Notes under the pieces: generated by a model | The model's input: the letters and a program-made list of their open reading frames with translations, nothing else | Database searches by the model: none | What the model was told of the DNA's origin: nothing | From: Tenodera sinensis | Lineage: Eukaryota; Arthropoda; Insecta; Mantodea; Mantidae | NCBI GenBank assembly: GCA_030765045.1 | Contig: CM060968.1 | Span: forward strand, 113,363,404-113,427,403 | DNA: 64,000 nt | Reading direction: 5' to 3' | In this document: positions 1 through 13,300 of the stretch, piece by piece | How the letters are laid out: every line of letters starts with the position of its first letter | Position numbering within the stretch: position 1 is the stretch's first letter | Position numbers and translations under genes: made by a program

Positions 1-42
1 TTGAATGTACACTGAAAATGTGTATGTTTTGATATACATTTC

Positions 43-84
43 TTGAATGTACACTGAAAATGTGTATGTTTTGATGTACATTTC
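43..84 (+). repeat. Reference monomer, type b
   Basis: A clean example of the 42-bp unit with the variable part GAATGTACACTG. Key positions: TTGAATGTAC at 1-10, the A-tract GAAAA at 14-18, GTGTATG at 20-26, the T-tract at 27-30, GATGTACATTTC at 31-42. It has 12 G/C. Types a and b differ by one base (A to C at monomer position 12). That change is non-synonymous in all three minus-strand frames (Leu to Val, His to Gln, Ile to Ser), which argues against coding constraint. Confidence 0.95.
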
Positions 85-95
85 TTGAATGTACA
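75..95. other. 21-bp dyad shared by consensus monomers (first clear example)
   Basis: The arms TGTACATT and AATGTACA are perfect reverse complements separated by the 5-base loop TCTTG. The element spans the join of two monomers and recurs every 42 bp wherever a type a or b unit follows a consensus GATGTACATTTC end. In a plus-strand RNA a U-G pair would extend the stem to 9 with a 3-base loop. Each arm contains the 6-bp palindrome TGTACA. Type d weakens one pair to a wobble and type c removes the right arm. Any protein-binding or structural role is inference. Confidence 0.85.
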
Positions 96-252
96 CTGAA
101 AATGTGTATGTTTTGATGTACATTTCTTGAATGTATACTAAAAATGTGTATGTTTTGATGTACATTTCTTGAATGTACACTGAAAATGTGTATGTTTTGA
201 TGTACATTTCTTGAATGCACACTGAAAATGTGTATGTTTTGATGTACATTTC

Positions 253-294
253 TTGAATGTACAATGAAAATGTGTATGTTTTGATGTACATTTC
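253..294 (+). repeat. Reference monomer, type a
   Basis: A clean type a unit with GAATGTACAATG. It has 8 G, 3 C, 18 T and 13 A on the + strand (26% G+C), so the + strand is the G/T-rich strand. Reverse-translated it reads EMYIKTYTFSLYIQ, KCTSKHTHFHCTFK or NVHQNIHIFIVHSR in the three frames, all without stops. Confidence 0.95.
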
Positions 295-387
295 TTGAAT
301 GTACAATGAAAATGTGTATGTTTTGATGTACATTTCTTGAATGTACAATGAAAATGTGTATTGTTTGATGTACATTTCTTGAATGTA

Positions 388-1260
388 CAATGAAAATGTG
401 TATGTTTTGATGTACATTTCTTGAATGTAGAATGAAAATGTGTATGTTTTGATGTACATTTCTTGAGTGTACAATCAAAATGTGTATGTTTTGATGTACA
501 TTTCTTGAATGTACAATGAAAATGTGTATGTTTTGATGTACATTTCTTGAGTGTACAATCAAAATGTGTATGTTTTGATGTACATTTCTTGAATGTACAA
601 TGAAAATGTGTATGTTTTGATGTACATTCTTGAATGTACAATGAAAATGTGTATGTTTTGATGTACATTTCTTGAGTGTACAATCAAAATGTGTATGTTT
701 TGATGTACATTTCTTGAATGTACAATGAAAATGTGTATGTTCTGATGTACATTTCTTGAATGTACAATCAAAATGTGTATGTTTTGATGTACATTTCTTG
801 AATGTACAATGAAAATGTGTATGTTTTGTTGTACATTTCTTGAATGTACAATGAAAATGTGTATGTTTTGATGTACATTTCTTGAATGTACAATGAAAAT
901 GTGTATGTTTTGATGTACATTTCTTGAATGTACACTGAAAATGTGTATTTTTTGATATACATTTCTTGAATGTACACTGAAAATGTGTATGTTTTGATAT
1001 ACATTTCTTGAATGTACACTGAAAATGTGTGTGTTTTGATGTACATTTCTTGAATGTACAATGAAAATGTGTATATTTTGATGTACATTCTTTGAATGTA
1101 CAATGAAAATGTGTATGTTTTGATGTACATTTCTTGAATGTACAATGAAAATGTGTATGTTTTGATGTACATTTCTTGAATGTACAATGAAAATGTGTAT
1201 GTTTTGATGTACATTTCTTGAGTGTACAATCAAAATGTGTTTGTTTTGATGTACATTTCT
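388..1260 (+). repeat. Landmark block L, present six times
   Basis: This 0.87-kb block has a distinctive variant order: several CAATCAAAATG monomers, one 41-bp monomer (TGTACATTCTTG at 621), a TTTTGTTGTAC unit, a GTATTTTTTGATATAC unit, then CATTCTTTGAATG. The same order, with the 41-bp unit, recurs at about 11,888-12,760, 17,431-18,303, 22,848-23,720, 26,543-27,415 and 31,582-32,454. The 41-bp units are near 621, 12,121, 17,664, 23,081, 26,776 and 31,815. The spacings (11,500, 5,543, 5,417, 3,695, 5,039) equal the block-duplication periods. The block is absent right of about 33 kb. Confidence 0.85.
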
Positions 1261-4200
1261 TGAATGTACAATGAAAATGTGTATCTCTTGATGTACATTT
1301 CTTGAATGTACAATGAAAATGTGTATGTTTTGATGTACATTTCTTGAATGTACAATGAAAATGTGTATGTTTTGATATACATTTCTTGAATGTACAATGA
1401 AAATGTGTATGTTTTGATGTACATTTCCTGAGTGTACAATGAAAATGTGTATGTTTTGATGTACATTTCTTGTATATACAATGAAAATTTGTATGTTTTG
1501 ATGTACATTTCTTGAATGTACACTGAAAATGTGTATGTTTTGATGTACATTTCCTGAGTGTACAATGAAAATGTGTATGTTTTGATGTACATTTCTCGAA
1601 TGTACACTGAAAATGTGTGTGTTTTGATGTACATTTCTTGAATGTACAATGAAAATGTGTATGTTTTAATGTACATTTCCTGAGTGTACAATGAAAATGT
1701 GTATGTTTTGATGTACATTTCTCGAATGTACACTGAAAATGTGTGTGTTTTGATGTACATTTCTTGAATGTACAATGAAAATGTGTATGTTTTGATGTAC
1801 ATTCCTTGAATGTACAATGAAAATGTGTATGTTTTGATGTACATTTCTTGAATGTACAATGAAAATGTGTATGTTTTGATATACATTTCTTGAGTGTACA
1901 ATGAAGATGTGTATGTTTTGATGTACATTTCTTGAATGTACAATGAAAATGTGTATGTTTTGATATACATTTCTTGAATGTACAATGAAAATGTGTATGT
2001 TTTGATGTACATTTCCTGAGTGTACAATGAAAATGTGTATGTTTTGATGTACATTTCTTGAATGTACAATGAAAATGTGTATGTTTTGATGTACATTTCT
2101 TGAGTGTACAATGAAAATGTGTATGTTTTGATGTACATTTCTTGAATGTACAATGAAAATGTGTATGTTTTGATGTACATATCTTGAATAAACAATGAAA
2201 ATGTGTATGTTTTGATGTACATTTCCTGAGTGTACAATGAAAATGTGTATGTTTTGATGTACATTTCTTGAGTGTACAATGAAGATGTGTATGTTTTGAT
2301 GTACATTTCTTGAATGTACAATGAGAATGTGTATGCTTTGATGTACATTTCTTGAATGTACAATGAAAATGTGTATGTTTTGATGTATATTTCTTGAACG
2401 TACAATGAAAATGTGTATGTTTTGATGTGCATTTCTTGAATGTACAATGAAAATGTGTATGTTTTGATGTACATTTCTCTAGTGTACAATGAAAATGTGT
2501 TTGCTTTGATGTACATTTCTTGTATATACAATGAAAATGTATATGTTTTGATGTACATTTCTTGAATGTACAGTGAAAATGTGTATGTTTTGATTTACAT
2601 TTCTTGAATGTACACTGAAAATGTGTATGTGTTGATGTACAGTTCTTTAGTGTACAATGAAGATGTGTGTGTTTTGATGTACATTTCTTGTATATACAAT
2701 GAAAATGTGTATGTTTTGATGTACATTTCTTGAATGTAATCTGAAAATGTGTATGTTTTGATGTACATTTCTTGAATGTACACTGAAAATGTGTATGTTT
2801 TGATGTACATTTCTTGTATATACAATGAAAATGTATATGTTTTGATGTACATTTCTTGAATGTACACTGAAAATGTGTATGTTTTGATGTACAATTCTTG
2901 TATATACAATGAAAATGTGTATGTTTTCCTGTACATTTCTGGTATATACAATGAAAATGTGTATGTTTTCATAAACATTTCTTGAATGTACACTGAAAAT
3001 GTGTATGTTTTGATGTACATTTCTTGAGTGTACAATGAAAATGTGTATGTTTTGATGTACACTTCTTGAATGTACACTGAAAATGTGTAGGTTTTGATGT
3101 ATATTTCTTTAATGTACAATGAAAATGTGTATGTTTGGATGTACATTTCTTGAATATAATCTGAAAATGTGTATGTTTTGATGTACATTTCTTGAATGTA
3201 CAATGAAAATGTGTGTTTTGATATACATTTCTTGAATGTACAATGAAAAAGCGTATGTTTTGATGTACATTTCTTGAGTGTTAATGAAAATGTGTATGTT
3301 TTGATGTACATTTCTTGAGTGTACAATGAAAATGTGTATGTTTTGATGTACATTTCTTGAATGTACAATGAAAATGTGTATGTTTTGATCTACATTTCTT
3401 GAATGTACAATGAAAATGTGTATGTTTTGATGTACATTTCTTGAATGTACACTGAAAATGTGTATGTTTTGATGTACATTTCTTTAGTGTAGAATGAAAA
3501 TGTGTATGTTTTGATGTACATTTCTTGTATATACAATGAAAATGTGTATGTTTTGATGTACATTTCTTGAATGTACACTGAAAATGTGTATGTTTTGATT
3601 AACATTTCTTGAATGTACAATGAAAATGTATATGTTTTCATGTACATTTCTTGAATGTATACTGAAAATGTGTATGTTTTGATGTACATTTCTTGAATGT
3701 ACACTGAAAATGTCTATGTTTTGATGTACATTTCTTGTATATACAATGAAAATGTGTATGTTTTGATGTACATTTCTTGAATGTAATCTGAAAACGTGTA
3801 TGTTTTGATATACATTTCTTGAATGTACAATGAAAATGTATATGTTTTCATGTACATTTCTTGAATGTACACTGAAAATGTGTATGTTCTGATGTACATT
3901 TCTTGTATATACAATGAAAATGTATATGTTTTGATGTACATTTCTTGAATGTACACTGAAAATGTGTATGTTTTGATGTACATTTCTTGTATATACAATG
4001 AAAATGTGTATGTTTTGATGTACATTTCTTGAGTGTACAATGAAAATGCGTATGTTTTGATGTACATTTCTTGAATGTACACTGAAAATGTGTAGGTTTT
4101 GATGTACATTTCTTTAATGTACAATGAAAATGTGTATGTTTTGATGTACAGATCTTGTATATACCATGAAAATTTGTATGTTTTGATGTACATTTCTTGA

Positions 4201-5636
4201 ATGTACACTGAAAATGTGTATGTTTTGATGTATATTTCTTGAATGTACACTGAAAATGAGTATGTTTTTATGTACATTTCTTGAATGTACACTGAAAATG
4301 TGTATGTTTTGATGTACATTTCTTGAATATACAATGAAAATGTGTATGTTTTGATGTACATTTCTTGAATGTACACTGAAAATGTGTATGTTTTGATGTA
4401 CATTTCTTGAATGTACAATGAAAATGTGTATGTTTTGATGTACATTTCTTGAGTGTACAATGAAAATGTGTATGTTTTGATGTACATTTCTTGAATGTAC
4501 AATGAAAATGTGTATGTTTTGATGTACATTTCTTGAATGTACAATGAAAATGTGTATGTTTTGATGTACATTTCTTGAATGTACACTGAAAATGTGTATG
4601 TTTTGATGTACATTTCTTGAGTGTACAATGAAAATGTGTATGTTTTGATGTACATTTCTTGTATATACAATGAAAATGTGTATGTTTTGATGTATATTTC
4701 TAGAATGTACAATGAAAATGTGTATGTTTTGATGTACATTTCTTGAATGTACAATGAAAATGTGTATGTTTAAATGTACATTTCTTGAATGTACACTGAA
4801 AATGTGTATGTTTTGATGTACATTTCTTGTATATACAATGAAAATGTGTATGTTTTGATGTACATTTCTTGAATGTACACTGAAAATGTGTATGTTTTGA
4901 TATACATTTCTTGAATGTACAATGAAAATGTATATGTTTTCATGTACATTTCTTGAATGTATACTAAAAATGTGTATGTTTTGATGTACATTTCTTGAAT
5001 GTACACTGAAAATGTGTATGTTTTGATGTACATTTCTTGTATATACAATGAAAATGTGTATGTTTTGATGTACATTTCTTGAATGTACACTGAAAATGTG
5101 TATGTTTTGATGTACATTTCTTGAATGTACACTGAAAATGTGTATGTTTTGATGTACATTTCTTGAATGTATACTAAAAATGTGTATGTTTTGATGTACA
5201 TTTCTTGAATGTACACTGGAAATGTGTATGGTTTGATGTACATTTCTTGAATGTACACTGAAAATGTGTATGTTTTGATGTACATTTCTTGTATATACAA
5301 TGAAAATGTGTATGTTTTGATGTACATTTCTTGAATGTACACTGAAAATGTGTATGTTTTGATGTACATTTCTTGTATATACAATGAAAATGTGTATGTT
5401 TTGATGTACATTTCTCGAATGTACACTGAAAATGTGTATGTTTTGATATACATTTCTTGAATGTACAATGAAAATGTATATGTTTTCATGTACATTTCTT
5501 GAATGTATACTGAAAATTTGTATGTTTTGATGTACATTTCTTGAATGTACACTGAAAATGTGTATGTTTTGAGGTACATTTCTTGAGTGTACAATGAAAA
5601 TGTGTATGTTTTGATGTACATTTCTTGTATATACAT
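894..5636 (+). repeat. 4.74-kb higher-order unit A, copy 1
   Basis: About 113 monomers that repeat in tandem immediately downstream with an offset of 4,741-4,743 bp. Shared order of rare variants includes GTATCTCTTG (1,281 and 6,024), GAATAAACAATG (near 2,190 and 6,931), CATAAACATTT (2,970 and 7,711) and the CAGATCTTGTATATACC monomer (near 4,149 and 8,891). Private differences are few, for example GTCTATG near 3,714 here against GTGTATG in copy 2. The join with copy 2 can be placed only within about 5,637-5,691, because both sides match there. Confidence 0.85.
2688..2699. other. 12-bp perfect palindrome of type c monomers (example)
   Basis: TTGTATATACAA equals its own reverse complement. It marks type c monomers (here the unit 2,688-2,729) and replaces the right arm of the dyad found in types a and b. 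Type c occurs throughout the window from about 1,470 onward, often alternating with type a or b. A frequent subtype (c') also changes GTGTATG to GTATATG later in the unit. Confidence 0.9.
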
Positions 5637-8600
5637 TGAAAATGTGTATGTTTTGATGTACATTTCTTGAATGTACACTGAAAATGTGTATTTTTTGATA
5701 TACATTTCTTGAATGTACACTGAAAATGTGTATGTTTTGATATACATTTCTTGAATGTACACTGAAAATGTGTGTGTTTTGATGTACATTTCTTGAATGT
5801 ACAATGAAAATGTGTATATTTTGATGTACATTCTTTGAATGTACAATGAAAATGTGTATGTTTTGATGTACATTTCTTGAATGTACAATGAAAATGTGTA
5901 TGTTTTGATGTACATTTCTTGAATGTACAATGAAAATGTGTATGTTTTGATGTACATTTCTTGAGTGTACAATCAAAATGTGTTTGTTTTGATATACATT
6001 TCTTGAATGTACAATGAAAATGTGTATCTCTTGATGTACATTTCTTGAATGTACAATGAAAATGTGTATGTTTTGATGTACATTTCTTGAATGTACAATG
6101 AAAATGTGTATGTTTTGATATACATTTCTTGAATGTACAATGAAAATGTGTATGTTTTGATGTACATTTCCTGAGTGTACAATGAAAATGTGTATGTTTT
6201 GATGTACATTTCTTGTATATACAATGAAAATTTGTATGTTTTGATGTACATTTCTTGAATGTACACTGAAAATGTGTATGTTTTGATGTACATTTCCTGA
6301 GTGTACAATGAAAATGTGTATGTTTTGATGTACATTTCTCGAATGTACACTGAAAATGTGTGTGTTTTGATGTACATTTCTTGAATGTACAATGAAAATG
6401 TGTATGTTTTAATGTACATTTCCTGAGTGTACAATGAAAATGTGTGTTTTGATGTACATTTCTCGAATGTACACTGAAAATGTGTGTGTTTTGATGTACA
6501 TTTCTTGAATGTACAATGAAAATGTGTATGTTTTGATGTACATTCCTTGAATGTACAATGAAAATGTGTATGTTTTGATGTACATTTGTTGAATGTACAA
6601 TGAAAATGTGTATGTTTTGATATACATTTCTTGAGTGTACAATGAAGATGTGTATGTTTTGATGTACATTTCTTGAATGTACAATGAAAATGTGTATGTT
6701 TTGATATACATTTCTTGAATGTACAATGAAAATGTGTATGTTTTGATGTACATTTCCTGAGTGTACAATGAAAATGTGTATGTTTTGATGTACATTTCTT
6801 GAATGTACAATGAAAATGTGTATGTTTTGATGTACATTTCTTGAGTGTACAATGAAAATGTGTATGTTTTGATGTACATTTCTTGAATGTACAATGAAAA
6901 TGTGTATGTTTTGATGTACATATCTTGAATAAACAATGAAAATGTGTATGTTTTGATGTACATTTCCTGAGTGTACAATGAAAATGTGTATGTTTTGATG
7001 TACATTTCTTGAGTGTACAATGAAGATGTGTATGTTTTGATGTACATTTCTTGAATGTACAATGAGAATGTGTATGCTTTGATGTACATTTCTTGAATGT
7101 ACAATGAAAATGTGTATGTTTTGATGTATATTTCTTGAACGTACAATGAAAATGTGTATGTTTTGATGTGCATTTCTTGAATGTACAATGAAAATGTGTA
7201 TGTTTTGATGTACATTTCTCTAGTGTACAATGAAAATGTGTTTGCTTTGATGTACATTTCTTGTATATACAATGAAAATGTATATGTTTTGATGTACATT
7301 TCTTGAATGTACAGTGAAAATGTGTATGTTTTGATTTACATTTCTTGAATGTACACTGAAAATGTGTATGTGTTGATGTACAGTTCTTTAGTGTACAATG
7401 AAGATGTGTGTGTTTTGATGTACATTTCTTGTATATACAATGAAAATGTGTATGTTTTGATGTACATTTCTTGAATGTAATCTGAAAATGTGTATGTTTT
7501 GATGTACATTTCTTGAATGTACACTGAAAATGTGTATGTTTTGATGTACATTTCTTGTATATACAATGAAAATGTATATGTTTTGATGTACATTTCTTGA
7601 ATGTACACTGAAAATGTGTATGTTTTGATGTACAATTCTTGTATATACAATGAAAATGTGTATGTTTTCCTGTACATTTCTGGTATATACAATGAAAATG
7701 TGTATGTTTTCATAAACATTTCTTGAATGTACACTGAAAATGTGTATGTTTTGATGTACATTTCTTGAGTGTACAATGAAAATGTGTATGTTTTGATGTA
7801 CACTTCTTGAATGTACACTGAAAATGTGTAGGTTTTGATGTACATTTCTTTAATGTACAATGAAAATGTGTATGTTTGGATGTACATTTCTTGAATATAA
7901 TCTGAAAATGTGTATGTTTTGATGTACATTTCTTGAATGTACAATGAAAATGTGTGTTTTGATATACATTTCTTGAATGTACAATGAAAAAGCGTATGTT
8001 TTGATGTACATTTCTTGAGTGTACAATGAAAATGTGTATGTTTTGATGTACATTTCTTGAGTGTACAATGAAAATGTGTATGTTTTGATGTACATTTCTT
8101 GAATGTACAATGAAAATGTGTATGTTTTGATCTACATTTCTTGAATGTACAATGAAAATGTGTATGTTTTGATGTACATTTCTTGAATGTACACTGAAAA
8201 TGTGTATGTTTTGATGTACATTTCTTTAGTGTAGAATGAAAATGTGTATGTTTTGATGTACATTTCTTGTATATACAATGAAAATGTGTATGTTTTGATG
8301 TACATTTCTTGAATGTACACTGAAAATGTGTATGTTTTGATTAACATTTCTTGAATGTACAATGAAAATGTATATGTTTTCATGTACATTTCTTGAATGT
8401 ATACTGAAAATGTGTATGTTTTGATGTACATTTCTTGAATGTACACTGAAAATGTGTATGTTTTGATGTACATTTCTTGTATATACAATGAAAATGTGTA
8501 TGTTTTGATGTACATTTCTTGAATGTAATCTGAAAACGTGTATGTTTTGATATACATTTCTTGAATGTACAATGAAAATGTATATGTTTTCATGTACATT

Positions 8601-10379
8601 TCTTGAATGTACACTGAAAATGTGTATGTTCTGATGTACATTTCTTGTATATACAATGAAAATGTATATGTTTTGATGTACATTTCTTGAATGTACACTG
8701 AAAATGTGTATGTTTTGATGTACATTTCTTGTATATACAATGAAAATGTGTATGTTTTGATGTACATTTCTTGAGTGTACAATGAAAATGCGTATGTTTT
8801 GATGTACATTTCTTGAATGTACACTGAAAATGTGTAGGTTTTGATGTACATTTCTTTAATGTACAATGAAAATGTGTATGTTTTGATGTACAGATCTTGT
8901 ATATACCATGAAAATTTGTATGTTTTGATGTACATTTCTTGAATGTACACTGAAAATGTGTATGTTTTGATGTATATTTCTTGAATGTACACTGAAAATG
9001 AGTATGTTTTTATGTACATTTCTTGAATGTACACTGAAAATGTGTATGTTTTGATGTACATTTCTTGAATATACAATGAAAATGTGTATGTTTTGATGTA
9101 CATTTCTTGAATGTACACTGAAAATGTGTATGTTTTGATGTACATTTCTTGAATGTACAATGAAAATGTGTATGTTTTGATGTACATTTCTTGAGTGTAC
9201 AATGAAAATGTGTATGTTTTGATGTACATTTCTTGAATGTACAATGAAAATGTGTATGTTTTGATGTACATTTCTTGAATGTACAATGAAAATGTGTATG
9301 TTTTGATGTACATTTCTTGAATGTACACTGAAAATGTGTATGTTTTGATGTACATTTCTTGAGTGTACAATGAAAATGTGTATGTTTTGATGTACATTTC
9401 TTGTATATACAATGAAAATGTGTATGTTTTGATGTATATTTCTAGAATGTACAATGAAAATGTGTATGTTTTGATGTACATTTCTTGAATGTACAATGAA
9501 AATGTGTATGTTTAAATGTACATTTCTTGAATGTACACTGAAAATGTGTATGTTTTGATGTACATTTCTTGTATATACAATGAAAATGTGTATGTTTTGA
9601 TGTACATTTCTTGAATGTACACTGAAAATGTGTATGTTTTGATATACATTTCTTGAATGTACAATGAAAATGTATACGTTTTCATGTACATTTCTTGAAT
9701 GTATACTAAAAATGTGTATGTTTTGATGTACATTTCTTGAATGTACACTGAAAATGTGTATGTTTTGATGTACATTTCTTGTATATACAATGAAAATGTG
9801 TATGTTTTGATGTACATTTCTTGAATGTACACTGAAAATGTGTATGTTTTGATGTACATTTCTTGAATGTACACTGAAAATGTGTATGTTTTGATGTACA
9901 TTTCTTGAATGTATACTAAAAATGTGTATGTTTTGATGTACATTTCTTGAATGTACACTGGAAATGTGTATGGTTTGATGTACATTTCTTGAATGTACAC
10001 TGAAAATGTGTATGTTTTGATGTACATTTCTTGTATATACAATGAAAATGTGTATGTTTTGATGTACATTTCTTGAATGTACACTGAAAATGTGTATGTT
10101 TTGATGTACATTTCTTGTATATACAATGAAAATGTGTATGTTTTGATGTACATTTCTCGAATGTACACTGAAAATGTGTATGTTTTGATATACATTTCTT
10201 GAATGTACAATGAAAATGTATATGTTTTCATGTACATTTCTTGAATGTATACTGAAAATTTGTATGTTTTGATGTACATTTCTTGAATGTACACTGAAAA
10301 TGTGTATGTTTTGAGGTACATTTCTTGAGTGTACAATGAAAATGTGTATGTTTTGATGTACATTTCTTGTATATACATT
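5637..10379 (+). repeat. 4.74-kb higher-order unit A, copy 2
   Basis: Tandem copy of 894-5,636. The offset moves from 4,743 to 4,741 after a 2-bp loss near 6,441 (GTGTGTTTTG) and to 4,742 after a 1-bp difference near 3,281/8,023. Private changes include TTTGTTGAATG near 6,588 and GTATACG near 9,673. Similarity to copy 1 ends at 10,433, where this copy continues with the older downstream sequence. Confidence 0.85.
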
Positions 10380-13300
10380 GAAAATGTGTATGTTTTGATG
10401 TACATTTCTTGAATGTACACTGAAAATGTGTATGTTTTGATGTACATTTCTTGTATATACAATGAAAATGTGTCTGTTTTGATGTACATTTCTTGAATGT
10501 ACACTGAAAATGTGTATGTTTTGATATACATTTCTTGAATGTACACTGAAAATGTGTATGCTTTGATGTACATTTCTTGAATGTACACTGAAAATGTGTA
10601 GGTTTTGATGTACATTTCTTGAATGTATACTAAAAATGTGTATGTTTTGATGTACATTTCTTGAATGTACACTGAAAATGTGTATGTTTTGATGTACATT
10701 TCTTGAATGCACACTGAAAATGTGTATGTTTTGATGTACATTTCTTGAATGTACACTGAAAATGTGTATGTTTTGATCTACATTTGTTGAATGTACAATG
10801 AGAATGTGTATGTTTTGATGTACATTTCTTGAGTGTACAATCAAAATGTGTATGTTTTGATGTACATTTCTTGAATGTACAATGAAAATGTGTATGTTTT
10901 CATGTACATTTCTTGAATGTACAATGAGAATGTGTATGTTTTGATGTACATTTCTTTAGTGTACAATGAAAATGTGTTTGCTTTGATGTACATTTCTTGA
11001 ATGTACACTGAAAATGTGTATGTTTTGATGTACATTTCTTGAATGTACAATGAAAATGTGTATGTTTTGATGTACATTTCTTGAATGTACAATGAGAATG
11101 TGTATGTTTTGATGTACATTTCTTGAATGTACAATGAGAATGTGTATGTTTTGATGTACATTTCTTTAGTGTACAATGAAAGTGTGTTTGCTTTGATGTA
11201 CATTTCTTGAATGTACACTGAAAATGTGTATGTTTTGATGTACATTTCTTGAATGTACAATGAAAATGTGTATGTTTTGATGTACATTTCTTGAATGTAC
11301 ACTGAAAATGTGTATGTTTTGATGTACATTTCTTGAATGTACAATGAAAATGTGTATGTTTTGATGTACATTTCTTGAATGTACAATGAGAATGTGTATG
11401 TTTTGATGTACATTTCTTTAGTGTACAATGAAAATGTGTTTGCTTTGATGTACATTTCTTGAATGTACACTGAAAATGTGTATGTTTTGATGTACATTTC
11501 TTGTATATACAATGAAAATGTGTATGTTTTGATGTACATTTCTTGAATGTACACTGAAAATGTGTATGTTTTGATGTACATTTCTTGTATATACAATGAA
11601 AATGTGTATGTTTTGATGTACATTTCTTGAATGTACACTGAAAATGTGTATGTTTTGATGTACATTTCTTGAATGTACAATGAAAATGTGTATGTTTTGA
11701 TGTACATTTCTTGAATGTACACTGAAAATGTGTATGCTTTGATGTACATTTCTTGAATGTACAATGAGAATGTGTATGTATTGATGTACATTTCTTTAAT
11801 GTACAATGAAAATGTGTATGTTTTGATGTACATATCTTGAATGTACACTGAAAATGTGTATGTTTTGATGTACATTTCTTGTATATACAATGAAAATGTG
11901 TATGTTTTGATGTACATTTCTTGAATGTACAATGAAAATGTGTATGTTTTGATGTACATTTCTTGAGTGTACAATCAAAATGTGTATGTTTTGATGTACA
12001 TTTCTTGAATGTACAATGAAAATGTGTATGTTTTGATGTACATTTCTTGAGTGTACAATCAAAATGTGTATGTTTTGATGTACATTTCTTGAATGTACAA
12101 TGAAAATGTGTATGTTTTGATGTACATTCTTGAATGTACAATGAAAATGTGTATGTTTTGATGTACATTTCTTGAGTGTACAATCAAAATGTGTATGTTT
12201 TGATGTACATTTCTTGAATGTACAATGAAAATGTGTATGTTTTGATGTACATTTCTTGAATGTACAATCAAAATGTGTATGTTTTGATGTACATTTCTTG
12301 AATGTACAATGAAAATGTGTATGTTTTGTTGTACATTTCTTGAATGTACAATGAAAATGTGTATGTTTTGATGTACATTTCTTGAATGTACAATGAAAAT
12401 GTGTATGTTTTGATGTACATTTCTTGAATGTACACTGAAAATGTGTATTTTTTGATATACATTTCTTGAATGTACACTGAAAATGTGTATGTTTTGATAT
12501 ACATTTCTTGAATGTACACTGAAAATGTGTGTGTTTTGATGTACATTTCTTGAATGTACAATGAAAATGTGTATATTTTGATGTACATTCTTTGAATGTA
12601 CAATGAAAATGTGTATGTTTTGATGTACATTTCTTGAATGTACAATGAAAATGTGTATGTTTTGATGTACATTTCTTGAATGTACAATGAAAATGTGTAT
12701 GTTTTGATGTACATTTCTTGAGTGTACAATCAAAATGTGTTTGTTTTGATGTACATTTCTTGAATGTACAATGAAAATGTGTATCTTTTGATGTACATTT
12801 CTTGAATGTACAATGAAAATGTGTATGTTTTGATGTACATTTCTTGAATGTACAATGAAAATGTGTATGTTTTGATATACATTTCTTGAATGTACAATGA
12901 AAATGTGTATGTTTTGATGTACATTTCCTGAGTGTACAATGAAAATGTGTATGTTTTGATGTACATTTCTTGTATATACAATGAAAATTTGTATGTTTTG
13001 ATGTACATTTCTTGAATGTACACTGAAAATGTGTATGTTTTGATGTACATTTCCTGAGTGTACAATGAAAATGTGTATGTTTTGATGTACATTTCTCGAA
13101 TGTACACTGAAAATGTGTGTGTTTTGATGTACATTTCTTGAATGTACAATGAAAATGTGTATGTTTTAATGTACATTTCCTGAGTGTACAATGAAAATGT
13201 GTATGTTTTGATGTACATTTCTCGAATGTACACTGAAAATGTGTGTGTTTTGATGTACATTTCTTGAATGTACAATGAAAATGTGTATGTTTTGATGTAC

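Noticed and set aside
75..95. Intrinsic transcription terminators from the hairpin plus T-run
   Set aside because: The stem is AT-rich, repeated hundreds of times in a gene-free array, and the following T-tract is not positioned as a terminator tail.
1470..1481. TATA-like promoter elements in type c monomers (TATATAC)
   Set aside because: They recur throughout the array with no gene downstream; no other promoter evidence.
10900..12183. Cys/His-rich 14-residue repeat (KCTSKHTHFHCTFK) resembling a zinc-binding repeat
   Set aside because: It is one of three equally open frames of the same DNA; the spacing of Cys and His follows from the nucleotide repeat, and variants replace His without regard to any motif.
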